Shown here piece after piece: positions 9,401 to 16,842 of a stretch of 64,000 bases of DNA. Within the stretch, counting starts at the first letter, position 1. Every line of letters begins with the position of its first letter. The notes under the pieces are model-generated. The model ran no database searches. It was not told the DNA's origin and worked only from the letters and a program-made list of their open reading frames with translations. The position numbers and the translations under genes are program-made. Source of the DNA: Salinibacter grassmerensis (GTDB lineage: Bacteria; Bacteroidota; Rhodothermia; Rhodothermales; Salinibacteraceae); contig NZ_CAMTTF010000001.1 in assembly GCF_947077765.1 (NCBI RefSeq), forward strand, positions 656,818-720,817, written 5' to 3'.

Positions 9401-11479
9401 GAAACCTACTACTGGCGCGCCCGACTGGCCGACACTGACGCGGAGGCGTGGCGCACGTCTCGATTTACCGTGGAACCCGAGGAGAGCAACAGCTCCTGGC
9501 TCCAGCGAGAGCGGTTCTTCGCGGCGAACACAAACACCCGGCTTCAACGCACAGATCGATCGTGGAAATTTGAGGAGTACGCCCGAAATGTGCTGGTCTT
9601 CTCCGAACGAGGACAGGGCTCCAGGACAGATGGATTCATCGTGGACGGGACCTCTGACTACGAGTATCTGAAGTTCGGATTCGGAGTGCTTGTCGTAGAC
9701 GGTCTCACGGGAGAGGTACAGGGGAACGAGTCGTTCCCGACTTATGATCTTCCGACGCAGTGGGAGAACTATCTAAAAGAGAGAGGAGAATTTATCGGCG
9801 ATCAGCAAGAGGCGATCGATGCGCTCTCGACCTTCCTCGACCAAGTACCCGAACGAGGGGACTACATATTCGTCCGCACCCGACACCTTGCTCGGCAGAG
9901 CAACGCATCGATTCCGCAAGAGGTAAAGTCCCTCTTCCAAAACTTGGGGTCGTCGGCCATCGACACACTCACGTACAACCACGTCTGGGCATTGAAGACC
10001 CGGAAGGGAGAATCGGGCGAAACCGTCGAACGGGTCTCTCCACCCTCGGAGGCGGGTGAGGTGAATGAGGTTACGATCGAATCAGAACCGGACTTCCCAC
10101 ATGCTTCTGGGGTCACTCTCTCCCCCCGGATCGGTCCCGCCAGCGAATGGGGAATGGTTCAGTGGGACGGGGCAGTCTCAGACGCGGCGGACGCACTTGA
10201 GATCGACGTGCTCGCCGCGGATTCGACCGTTCTCATCGACAATCTCACCGGGCCGTCGGGGGGGCAGTCCCTCGGGGCGATTGACGCGGCGGCGCACCCC
10301 TACCTGTACCTCCGCGCCACGCTGTCGGACACGACGGCCCGGACTGCCCCACAGCTCGACCGATGGGGGGTGTCGTACACGGGTGTTCCCGAACTCGTGC
10401 TAGACCCATCCGGCCCGGCCACACTGCCCGATACGGTTCGGCAGGGCGAGCGCGCCACGGCCGCCCTTCCCATCGTCAACCTCGGGCCCGTGGAAAGCCG
10501 TCCCGTCCGCGTCCGTGCGTCCCTAGAGGACGCCTCGAATGCAGCTACGACCGTGCTCACCGATACCCTTCCGGCCCTCCCTCCAAACGGGGGCCGAGAC
10601 ACGAGCACCCTCGCCGTGTCGAGCGCAGAATTCCCAGGCGACAATGTGCTCCGGGCCGAGGCCGCGACGGACGGGCCGCCGGAGCGCCTGCCGAGCAACA
10701 ACACCGTGGTCCGAAACCTCTACGTGCAAGCGGACGAGGAGGGGCCGTCCCTCCGCGTACTTGCCAACGGACGGAAACTCCCGCCGACCTCCGGCGACGT
10801 GACCAGGCTTCAGGCCCCCGAGTTGCCGTTTGTCTCTACGGAGCCGACGCTTGAGGTTCTCGTGCGCGACGATAATCCCTACCTTGCCCTCGACGACACG
10901 AGCTACGTCGACGTATATCTGAAGGGTGGGCTTCCCAGTCGCGGGCCAGGCTTGGAGAGCGACTTCCGCCGAATTTCCTTTGCCGAAGACGCCCTGACGT
11001 TCGTGCCGCCGGACTCCGGCACGACCGACCCGCTCCGGCTCCAGTTCTCTCCCAAACTGTCCCCGCGGGACTCGACGTATACTCTGAAGGTAGAGGCCCA
11101 GGACACACGCGGCAATGCCGTGGAGCCCTACCAGGGCAGTTTCCGCGTGCAGCAGGAGCAGGTGATTCGGGACGTGTACCCCTACCCGAACCCGATGAAC
11201 ACCCACACAACGTTTGCTTTCCGGGTGGAGGGAGGACGGAATGAGGCACTTCGTGATTTTTCTCTACGCATTTACACTCTGTCCGGCCGCCTCGTGCGCC
11301 AACTGGAGGACCGCCACCTCGACAGTCCCCTGCGCGTTGGGTGGAATACGCTGCGCTGGAACGGGCGGGACGAGGACGGAGATCGGGTGGCAACCGGCGT
11401 GTACCTCTATCGGGTCAACATCGAAGGATCCGAGACGACCTTCCGGGGCGACGTCGAAAAAATCAGCGTGATCCGGTGA
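6431..11479 (+). CDS. Large C25 (gingipain-family) cell-surface protein with ILEI-like domain and type IX sorting domain; PorU-like
   Basis: A 1682-residue exported protein. The ATG at 6431 gives a clean signal peptide ending VAATGQ; an in-frame GTG at 6380 is less likely. The peptidase C25 domain spans about residues 410-790, with the catalytic His657 in NYFGHS and Cys687 in VSLGCRTG. A CARDB-like beta domain follows at about 820-915. Residues about 1076-1195 look like an ILEI/FAM3 domain (VLVVDGLTGEV, then SFPTYD, FVRTR and LFQNLGSSA). Further adhesin-like domains lead to a C-terminal type IX sorting domain from about 1577 (YPYPNPMN, then TLRWNGRDEDGDRVATGVYLYRV). Such proteins are either surface proteases or long PorU-like sortases of type IX secretion; the sorting domain favours a secreted substrate. 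Its 3' end overlaps the convergent neighbour by 17 bases. Confidence 0.85.
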   Translation: MVDLRGFVWWVGWGLLFLVPVAATGQTSDGFDSEWYDPEAPHLQISVTTDGVYRVSASALTEALPDGTRLADISPKTIRLLENGEEIPIQIEGAADGTIDPSDTITFVGRRNRGADELWAYDGEASAQSSTHRSLYSDTTHYWMTWGGSDGRRYAQAAPGASAVTQALRDTARIERDETYYFGRPSSTGNPLYTESEGYYWRQFRHNDTSPRSATYTLPVGRRADTDASLDLRVRVDAASSSCHRVEVEGRLRQPGGSRAFESLKTAEWKNLARRTIEASVAQDRVPDGGLELRLTSYNDGFSGDLNCPPPSDTPNYVLFDWAEAAYTRVLTAQGDEQRFVVPTPDARTVALTGHTGDSVRVYSPVDARRYEVPIEEDTTFVRANPLAAPAPHWAVGADGYRTPAAIQTDASSNWSTPDAHAADYLLLTTEALRPAAEQLADYRRAHDGYEVEVALVQNVFDEFDYGRPTPIAIRRFVRSTQAWATAPEFLAIFADAQYPIRDGSVDTLYPKWSVPSFGYAPSDGWFAMQGDGPDDWSELLAVGRIPVRSVAQGELFVDKIQTYEAAPLERWQKRMLLLAGGTDEGEQEDLQDWSNWWGEIAAGTAADTRGYTGPVHTGADTLQYYKRANDPLDASFQDSLAVDLERGAGWLNYFGHSAAQTWEIVTDPPAEFDNAGRLPVVVSLGCRTGSFAGGRFEEKSAPSLGEQLVVGSVRPDGTPRDGGLNGGIAHFGESALGNLVPSARLNDALVRRVFVDTMRVLGEAIRSAKAEIDADFGSSDFYVKHLLQYGLIGDPATNLALPAKPDLHVSPDLIATEPTAPVPSDELTTTVRVQNRGLIPADSVGTRLTWEQPDGGTTRRTRRLDRFALERTLSFSDSLDERAIGTNTFRVTADPSNEYKEANETNNTAERSQVVFDAGVSLLAPRDYGTVEAEQPSLEFIVSGPAIDRGAVVLQLDTVPDFSSSARREVRRAVDGLRGTWRPSGLSADETYYWRARLADTDAEAWRTSRFTVEPEESNSSWLQRERFFAANTNTRLQRTDRSWKFEEYARNVLVFSERGQGSRTDGFIVDGTSDYEYLKFGFGVLVVDGLTGEVQGNESFPTYDLPTQWENYLKERGEFIGDQQEAIDALSTFLDQVPERGDYIFVRTRHLARQSNASIPQEVKSLFQNLGSSAIDTLTYNHVWALKTRKGESGETVERVSPPSEAGEVNEVTIESEPDFPHASGVTLSPRIGPASEWGMVQWDGAVSDAADALEIDVLAADSTVLIDNLTGPSGGQSLGAIDAAAHPYLYLRATLSDTTARTAPQLDRWGVSYTGVPELVLDPSGPATLPDTVRQGERATAALPIVNLGPVESRPVRVRASLEDASNAATTVLTDTLPALPPNGGRDTSTLAVSSAEFPGDNVLRAEAATDGPPERLPSNNTVVRNLYVQADEEGPSLRVLANGRKLPPTSGDVTRLQAPELPFVSTEPTLEVLVRDDNPYLALDDTSYVDVYLKGGLPSRGPGLESDFRRISFAEDALTFVPPDSGTTDPLRLQFSPKLSPRDSTYTLKVEAQDTRGNAVEPYQGSFRVQQEQVIRDVYPYPNPMNTHTTFAFRVEGGRNEALRDFSLRIYTLSGRLVRQLEDRHLDSPLRVGWNTLRWNGRDEDGDRVATGVYLYRVNIEGSETTFRGDVEKISVIR

Positions 11480-12626
11480 CCGAGACAGTGGCGGCGCCCA
11501 GCATCCGGCGATAGAGGGTGACGAGGCGCTCGCCCATTTCGGCCCAGCGATACTGCGACGCGGCGGCCCGGGCATTCTCGGCACACCGCCGATACTGGTC
11601 TGGGGCGGTCTGCCATGTGTCGAGCACGTCGAGCACCGCTCCCGCATCGCCCGGTGGCACTACGGCCCCGCACTCGTGCCGCTCCACGAAGCGTCGCCAC
11701 AGGGGAATGTCCGAGCAGATGAGAGGCAGGCCATGGTGGAGGTACTCGTAGAACTTCGTAGGGATCGAGCCCACGTGGTTGGGGTGTCGGTGGAAGAGAG
11801 CGAGTCCTACGTCGGCCCAGCGGCGATGCGAAGGCATGGTCGAGGGGGGCATGTAGGCGTCCCAGCCGATGCGCTCGACGACCTCGTGGAGCCCCGCGTC
11901 TCGAAGTCGGGCCTCCGCCTGGGCGCGCTGTTTTGGGTAGCGACAGATGCCGGCGAGTCGGATCGTCCCCGCGCGGTTCTCACATTTGATTGACGTGGCC
12001 AGATCGATCATCGCATGAAGGCCGCGACTGGACGAGAGGGTGCCGGTGTAGAGCAGTCGCGTCGGGGGTGTTCGGATCGCCGGGGCCTCGTCCGGGCGCT
12101 CGTCCCCGATTGGACGGAAATAGTTTGCGATGTAGGTGTGGGGCACCGCGTGGCCGTCCAGGATCGACCGATAGCTCGCCTCCGCGATCAGCACGTGGTC
12201 GAGCCACCGGAACGCCCAGCGCTCCAGCGCTCGGAGCGCCCGCCCCAACACGGCGCCCTTCGCCCGGTAGTTCTCGTGCATATCGTAGACAATTCGGGCC
12301 CCGGTCGTCTTCTTCAGGAGCAAAGCGAGAGGCAAAAGCTCCGGGTCGTGAATCTGATACAAGGCAGCGTCCAGTTCCCGAGCTTCTCGAAAGAGTTGCG
12401 GCTGGAGGGCAACCCGGGACCAGCGGGTGTCCGGTTGGGGGAGGGCATGAATCGAGACGCCCTGCACCTCCTCGTCGCATCCGTGCGGGGCGATAAGGTG
12501 CGTGTCGAAGCCGGCGTCGTGGAGCGAAGCGAGCTGCTTGTAGAAGATGCGCGGGTCGAACGGCTGGTGCACCGTCGTCATGTGCACGATCCGGGCTCGG
12601 ACGTTGCGCTCGTGCTCTCGTCCCAT
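11463..12626 (-). CDS. Glycosyltransferase family 4
   Basis: A 387-residue GT-B glycosyltransferase. The N-terminal motif IVHMTTVHQPFDPRIFYKQ is characteristic of a GT4 subgroup found in capsule and exopolysaccharide clusters, where the pattern is usually HLTSVHPPFDTRIF. The acceptor domain includes YDMHENYRAKG near residue 134. The donor domain has LLYTGTLSSSRGL near 210 and a C-terminal EYLHHGLPLICSD stretch near 312 in place of the classical EX7E. It is divergent from the fucosyltransferase at 12790, and its stop codon lies inside the 3' end of the C25 protein gene on the other strand. No terminator separates the convergent pair. Confidence 0.87.
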   Translation of the reverse strand: MGREHERNVRARIVHMTTVHQPFDPRIFYKQLASLHDAGFDTHLIAPHGCDEEVQGVSIHALPQPDTRWSRVALQPQLFREARELDAALYQIHDPELLPLALLLKKTTGARIVYDMHENYRAKGAVLGRALRALERWAFRWLDHVLIAEASYRSILDGHAVPHTYIANYFRPIGDERPDEAPAIRTPPTRLLYTGTLSSSRGLHAMIDLATSIKCENRAGTIRLAGICRYPKQRAQAEARLRDAGLHEVVERIGWDAYMPPSTMPSHRRWADVGLALFHRHPNHVGSIPTKFYEYLHHGLPLICSDIPLWRRFVERHECGAVVPPGDAGAVLDVLDTWQTAPDQYRRCAENARAAASQYRWAEMGERLVTLYRRMLGAATVSVTGSR

Positions 12627-12789
12627 CGTGAGGCCAAGAACTGTTGCGGATCGAGAAGAGAGGGACGTGCCGGAAACGGGAACGTTGAACCTGGAGCCTA
12701 CCGGGCGGTTCGTGGCAGCAGATCCTCCGTACTTGCACCTCCCTAATCGAGGGTCTAAGCCGAACTTTCTGAGCCCAAGACGCCCAGCA
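12627..12789. promoter_or_regulatory. Divergent promoter region between GT4 and fucosyltransferase genes
   Basis: These 163 bases separate two divergent starts and should hold promoters for both. No convincing hexamers or TAnnTTTG-type Bacteroidota boxes could be picked out by eye. Confidence 0.3.
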
Positions 12790-13689
12790 ATGCCGACAGT
12801 GATTGTGCACGGAGGAGTGGGGAATCAACTGTTTCAGTACGCGGCCGGCAGGGCTCTGTCTCTCAAAACGGGGGCTAGGCTCTACCTGGAAACGTCCACG
12901 TTTGCCCGTTCTTCAGCCTCCGGAGGTGTGTCACGTACGCTTCGTCTCCCTCGATTTTCTGTACAGGGGCAACTCATCCGAGACTCGGTGGAAGACCGGG
13001 CTCTTTTGGAAGGACGATTCAAACTGTATACGCTTCTGAGGCGCGCAAGTCCCAGGCTTGCCCTACAGACATGCAGGGTGCACCGGGACCTGGAATGTCC
13101 GCGCCACTTTGCCCCGCACGTGCTGGAGGCCCCTGGCTCGTCGCTGCTATACGGATACTACCAGTCCGAAAGATACTTCCGTCCGGTTGCGGACACGTTG
13201 AGGACGGAGCTAACGCTGCGGGACGGGCCGGACGGAGAGAACCAAAGATGGAAATCGCGGATCGAAGAGGAGAAATCAGTGAGCGTGCACGTTCGCCGGG
13301 GCGATTACACGAGGCAAGGGTGGACCTTGCCCCCAGCGTACTACCGGTCGGCGATCCAAGAAATGAGACGCACAATTGAGCGTCCGCGTCTGTTTTTCTT
13401 CTCGGACGAAATGGATTGGGTAACTGCGCACATCGGTGCGCTTCTTCCGGACGGGATCAGTCATGAAAATGTCCGATTCGTGGAGGGAAATGAAGAGAGG
13501 GCGTGCGAAGACCTTCGCCTCATGAAGGCCTGCTCCCACAACATCATTTCCAATAGCACCTTTAGCTGGTGGGGGGCGTGGCTGAACCGCAATGAGAGGA
13601 AGACGGTCCTCGCGCCCGCTCAGTGGCTGCCTGGCCGCGCGAGAGACTCCGACATCATCCCAGAAAGGTGGAGGACCGTAGACTTTTGA
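12790..13689 (+). CDS. GT11-family alpha-1,2-fucosyltransferase
   Basis: A 299-residue enzyme expected to transfer L-fucose from GDP-fucose to a galactose or similar acceptor on a surface glycan. The start region VIVHGGVGNQLFQYAAGRAL is the GT11 N-terminal motif (GGxGNQxFxYAxGxAL). The donor-binding motif SVHVRRGDY lies near residue 161, and the third GT11 motif appears as ISNSTFSWWGAWLN near residue 253. The reading frame is open further upstream, but the ATG at 12790 places the motif at the N-terminus as in the family. Codon use is more AT-rich than in neighbouring genes, which hints at transfer. A GDP-mannose-forming gene lies 1.2 kb downstream, and GDP-fucose is made from GDP-mannose. Confidence 0.9.
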   Translation: MPTVIVHGGVGNQLFQYAAGRALSLKTGARLYLETSTFARSSASGGVSRTLRLPRFSVQGQLIRDSVEDRALLEGRFKLYTLLRRASPRLALQTCRVHRDLECPRHFAPHVLEAPGSSLLYGYYQSERYFRPVADTLRTELTLRDGPDGENQRWKSRIEEEKSVSVHVRRGDYTRQGWTLPPAYYRSAIQEMRRTIERPRLFFFSDEMDWVTAHIGALLPDGISHENVRFVEGNEERACEDLRLMKACSHNIISNSTFSWWGAWLNRNERKTVLAPAQWLPGRARDSDIIPERWRTVDF

Positions 13690-13707
13690 TGGTCGGAGAC
13701 GTGGGTC

Positions 13708-14739
13708 GTGGAGTTTGAGAAACGAGATGGTCCCGTGCGTGACAACAGAGACGGCTCTGCAGAATCTCGTCCGGACGTACTCTCTTCGGCGTCCGAGGCG
13801 GTCGTGCTCTGCACCCGAAACCGTCCCGAGGCCCTTGCCCGAACCCTTGGGAGTGTTGCTGAACAGCGCCGAGCCCACGACCGCCCGGTGGTGGTGGTAG
13901 ACGGAAGTGAGCCGGACGAGGCTCGCCGAACGGCCCACGTTGTCCGGCACGGGTTCGGTCGAGAATTGCCATTCTACTACCACCGTTACACTGAGGCGCC
14001 GGCCGGCGCGCGCCAGCGAAATGCCGGCGTCGACCTGCTGCCGGCGACGATCCGTGCTGTTCATTTCATCGACGACGACGTGACGCTGCGGCCCGGCTAC
14101 TTCGAGGGCCTGTGCGAGGTCCTGAATCAACGGCGGCATCTCCTCGGGGTCGGGGGCATCATTGCAGAAGCCGAAGACACCTCCCCGCGCCCCCGGGTTA
14201 CTTGGAAACACCGCCTATTTCTCCTGCGGACGAACCACCCCAGTCGTGTGCTCCCCTCCGGCCAAACGACGCCGGCGTGGCCGACCGGGAAAAAAGACGT
14301 GCAACCCGCCGCGTGGCTTAGCACGTGTGCGTCCAGCTACCGGGCCGAGGTGTTCGATCGGCACCGCTTTGATCCTGCCGTGGAGGGACCATCCCCCCGC
14401 CTCGAGGACCTCGACTTTTCGGTTCGGGTGGCGCGGGACGGCCCCCTTGCCGTGGTGCCGGAGGCGCGGTGTGTGCATCGCGTCTCCGACCGGAACCGTC
14501 GCGACACCGCGGACACGACGCGGGAGCGTCTCGTCCGGCGGTACTGGTTTGTCCAAAAGAACATGGATCAACCGTTGAACCGCCTCGCGTTTTGGTGGAG
14601 CGTGTTGGGCCAGCTCATCGCCCTCGTCACGTCTTCTAGGCCGGATAGCCGGGCGGCCCTCCAGGGGCACGTGCGAGGACTCCGACAGGCGTGGACTCGT
14701 GCACATCCGCTTCTCGGTGAAGAGGCGGGCGACGGCTGA
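13708..14739 (+). CDS. Glycosyltransferase family 2
   Basis: A 343-residue GT-A-fold glycosyltransferase. The nucleotide-sugar domain starts near residue 30 (AVVLCTRNRPEALARTLGSV). The metal-binding DxD-like motif is IDDDVTLRPGYF near residue 113, and a later acidic motif RLEDLDFSVRVARDG near residue 230 resembles the catalytic-base ED region of GT2 enzymes. A hydrophobic stretch near the C-terminus (FWWSVLGQLIALVTS) may associate with the membrane. It follows the fucosyltransferase by 18 bases and is probably in the same transcript. The start is a GTG, and starts a few codons downstream cannot be excluded. Confidence 0.87.
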   Translation: MEFEKRDGPVRDNRDGSAESRPDVLSSASEAVVLCTRNRPEALARTLGSVAEQRRAHDRPVVVVDGSEPDEARRTAHVVRHGFGRELPFYYHRYTEAPAGARQRNAGVDLLPATIRAVHFIDDDVTLRPGYFEGLCEVLNQRRHLLGVGGIIAEAEDTSPRPRVTWKHRLFLLRTNHPSRVLPSGQTTPAWPTGKKDVQPAAWLSTCASSYRAEVFDRHRFDPAVEGPSPRLEDLDFSVRVARDGPLAVVPEARCVHRVSDRNRRDTADTTRERLVRRYWFVQKNMDQPLNRLAFWWSVLGQLIALVTSSRPDSRAALQGHVRGLRQAWTRAHPLLGEEAGDG

Positions 14740-14783
14740 CTGGAGGTGTGCAACTTCCCGCGTCGAGACCTATGTTTAGGGTT

Positions 14784-14809
14784 CCTCTTGCGAGTCCCTC
14801 TTGCGGGTC
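14784..14809 (+). repeat. Tandem 13-base repeat upstream of the guanylyltransferase gene
   Basis: The unit CCTCTTGCGRGTC occurs twice in direct tandem in the 148-base gap before the guanylyltransferase start. The copies differ at one base. Function unknown. Confidence 0.6.
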
Positions 14810-14887
14810 CCCACGGCTTCGTATGGGGCACCACCCGCTGAGGCAATTCCTCTTCTTCCGTTCCCTCCAATCCGACGCTGCATATCT

Positions 14888-15958
14888 ATGAAGTACGCCG
14901 TCATCATGGCCGGAGGCATTGGCACGCGCTTCTGGCCCGTCAGTCGCAAGGAGCACCCCAAGCAATTCCTGGACATCTTCGGCGATGGGACGCTCATTCA
15001 GAACACCATCGCGCGGCTTCAGGGGCTCGTGCCGCCGGAGCGTTGCCTGGTGGTCACCCACGAGCGGTACGTGGAGAAGACGAAGAAGCAACTGCCGGCT
15101 GTGCCGGAGGAGAACATCCTCGCAGAGCCGATCAGTCGCAACACGGCCCCCTGTATCGCCTATGCGGCCACGACGCTCGCGAAGCGGGACCCGGACGCGA
15201 CGATGGCGGTCCTCCCGGCCGACCACGTCATCGGGAACGTGGCGCGGTTCCACGACACGCTGGACGTGGCGTTTGACGCCGCCCAGGAGCGTGAGGCCCT
15301 CGTCACCATCGGGATCGATCCCACCTACCCGGCCACCGGGTACGGCTACATTCAGTACGACGGACCTGGGGCGGACGACCCGGCCCTGGAGGCCTATCCC
15401 GTGCGCACCTTCGCCGAGAAGCCGGACCAGTCCACGGCCGAGCGGTTCATCGATTCCGGCGACTTTCTGTGGAACAGCGGCATGTTCATCTGGCGGGCGG
15501 ACACGATCCTCGACCAGATCGAGACGCATCTGCCCGACGCCCACGAGGCGTTTGCCCCGGTCCGCGAGGCCGACGGCGCCGCCGACCCCGACACGCTCAC
15601 CGACGCCTTTCGACAGAGCCCGCGCATTTCCATCGACTACGGGGTGATGGAGCAGGCCGAGACGGTTCACGTGGTGCCGGGCACGTTCGACTGGAACGAC
15701 GTCGGCGACTGGCGGGCCGTCTACGACCTGAGCGAAAAGAACGAGCACGGCAACGTCATCGAGGGAGAGGTCATCATGCAGGACTCCAGCCGCTGCTACG
15801 TCCAGACCGAAGATCGGCTGGTGGTGCTCGTGGGCATCCACGACAAGGTGGTGGTCGACACCGGCGATGCGGTGCTGGTGTGTGACCGTGAGAGTGCCCA
15901 GCAGGTCAAGCAGGTGGTGGAGTACCTCCATGCCCACCAGTTTGAGGAATACGTGTGA
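14888..15958 (+). CDS. manC: Mannose-1-phosphate guanylyltransferase
   Basis: Forms GDP-mannose from mannose-1-phosphate and GTP in the cytoplasm. The 356-residue length matches the short form without an isomerase domain. The N-terminal pyrophosphorylase signature reads MAGGIGTRFWPVSRKEHPKQ, with the loop residues that hold the nucleotide. FAEKPDQSTAERF lies near residue 177 and WNSGMFIWRAD near 197, both typical of this family. The frame is open upstream to 14801, but the ATG at 14888 puts the signature at residue 2. The product feeds mannosylation and GDP-fucose synthesis, matching the fucosyltransferase and GT2 gene just upstream. It is convergent with otsB, with about 70 bases between stops. 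Confidence 0.95.
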   Translation: MKYAVIMAGGIGTRFWPVSRKEHPKQFLDIFGDGTLIQNTIARLQGLVPPERCLVVTHERYVEKTKKQLPAVPEENILAEPISRNTAPCIAYAATTLAKRDPDATMAVLPADHVIGNVARFHDTLDVAFDAAQEREALVTIGIDPTYPATGYGYIQYDGPGADDPALEAYPVRTFAEKPDQSTAERFIDSGDFLWNSGMFIWRADTILDQIETHLPDAHEAFAPVREADGAADPDTLTDAFRQSPRISIDYGVMEQAETVHVVPGTFDWNDVGDWRAVYDLSEKNEHGNVIEGEVIMQDSSRCYVQTEDRLVVLVGIHDKVVVDTGDAVLVCDRESAQQVKQVVEYLHAHQFEEYV

Positions 15959-16027
15959 CCAGGGCGGCGTCCGGTCGTCGCCGGTCTCCGGTCTTTCATG
16001 CCCGACCGCCCGATTCGGCGCGACGGC

Positions 16028-16726
16028 CTACACGTACCGACGCAGGTAGTCCATGACGGCGTCGGGGCCATCGAGTCGGGCATCGGCCCGCGTGTCGCCG
16101 GGGCCGACCTTCACGGAGACGGCGTTCCGGTCCATGTCCTGGAGCGCCGCGAATGCGTCCTCGTCCGTCACGTCGTCGCCCAGGTAGACGGGCACGTGAT
16201 CGGGGTGCTGGTCCGCGATGCGACGCACGGCGGTGCCCTTCGTCAATCCGTCCGGGCGGAGCTCCACCACCTTTTTGCCCCAGATGGCGTCGAGAACCTC
16301 CGGCAGGTTGGCGAGCCAGTCCCGGAGGTGCGCCCGTGCGTCCTGCTCGTCCGCCACCGCGCGGTAGTGGACCGCGAAGGAACGGTCCTTGTCCTCGATC
16401 CGGAGCCCGTCGACCGCCGGCACGGACTCGCGGAGGCGACGGAGGGCCTCGGCGGCGGCGTCCGACATGAGGCTGCGGGCGTCGCGGCCCACGACGCCCT
16501 CTTGCGCCCCGTGCAGCCCAATTGCCGAGTACGGGCGATCGAGAAATGAGGAGAGGGCCTGCAGATCGCGCCCCGTCACGATCCAGAGGGGGAACTGCGC
16601 GTCGAGTTTCCGGAGCAGGTTCGGGGCCTCGGGGTGGGGCACCGCCGCGTCCGGGTCGTCCACGATGGGGGCAAGTGTCCCGTCGTAGTCAAGGAAGAAA
16701 AGCGGATGTTCGACAACAGGAGGCAT
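16028..16726 (-). CDS. otsB: Trehalose-6-phosphate phosphatase
   Basis: A 232-residue HAD-superfamily phosphatase that removes phosphate from trehalose-6-phosphate, giving trehalose. HAD motif I is FLDYDGTLAPIVDD near residue 10, with the nucleophilic and general acid Asp residues. Motif II is IVTGRD near residue 50, and motif IV is VYLGDDVTDEDAF near residue 188, the typical trehalose-phosphatase form. A longer open frame continues to 17167 but overlaps the end of otsA, so the ATG at 16726 is chosen. It follows otsA by 116 bases on the same strand, forming the usual two-step trehalose pathway, which is important for osmoprotection. Confidence 0.95.
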   Translation of the reverse strand: MPPVVEHPLFFLDYDGTLAPIVDDPDAAVPHPEAPNLLRKLDAQFPLWIVTGRDLQALSSFLDRPYSAIGLHGAQEGVVGRDARSLMSDAAAEALRRLRESVPAVDGLRIEDKDRSFAVHYRAVADEQDARAHLRDWLANLPEVLDAIWGKKVVELRPDGLTKGTAVRRIADQHPDHVPVYLGDDVTDEDAFAALQDMDRNAVSVKVGPGDTRADARLDGPDAVMDYLRRYV

Positions 16727-16842
16727 TGGACTGCGGGGATGGTGCGTCTCGTCTGCTCGTGTCCTTTCCGGGTCGCGACCCGTGTTGCGTGAGGGGTGTT
16801 GTCCACGACCCACGTCTGTTGCCACTGCGCCCGCATCATTCC

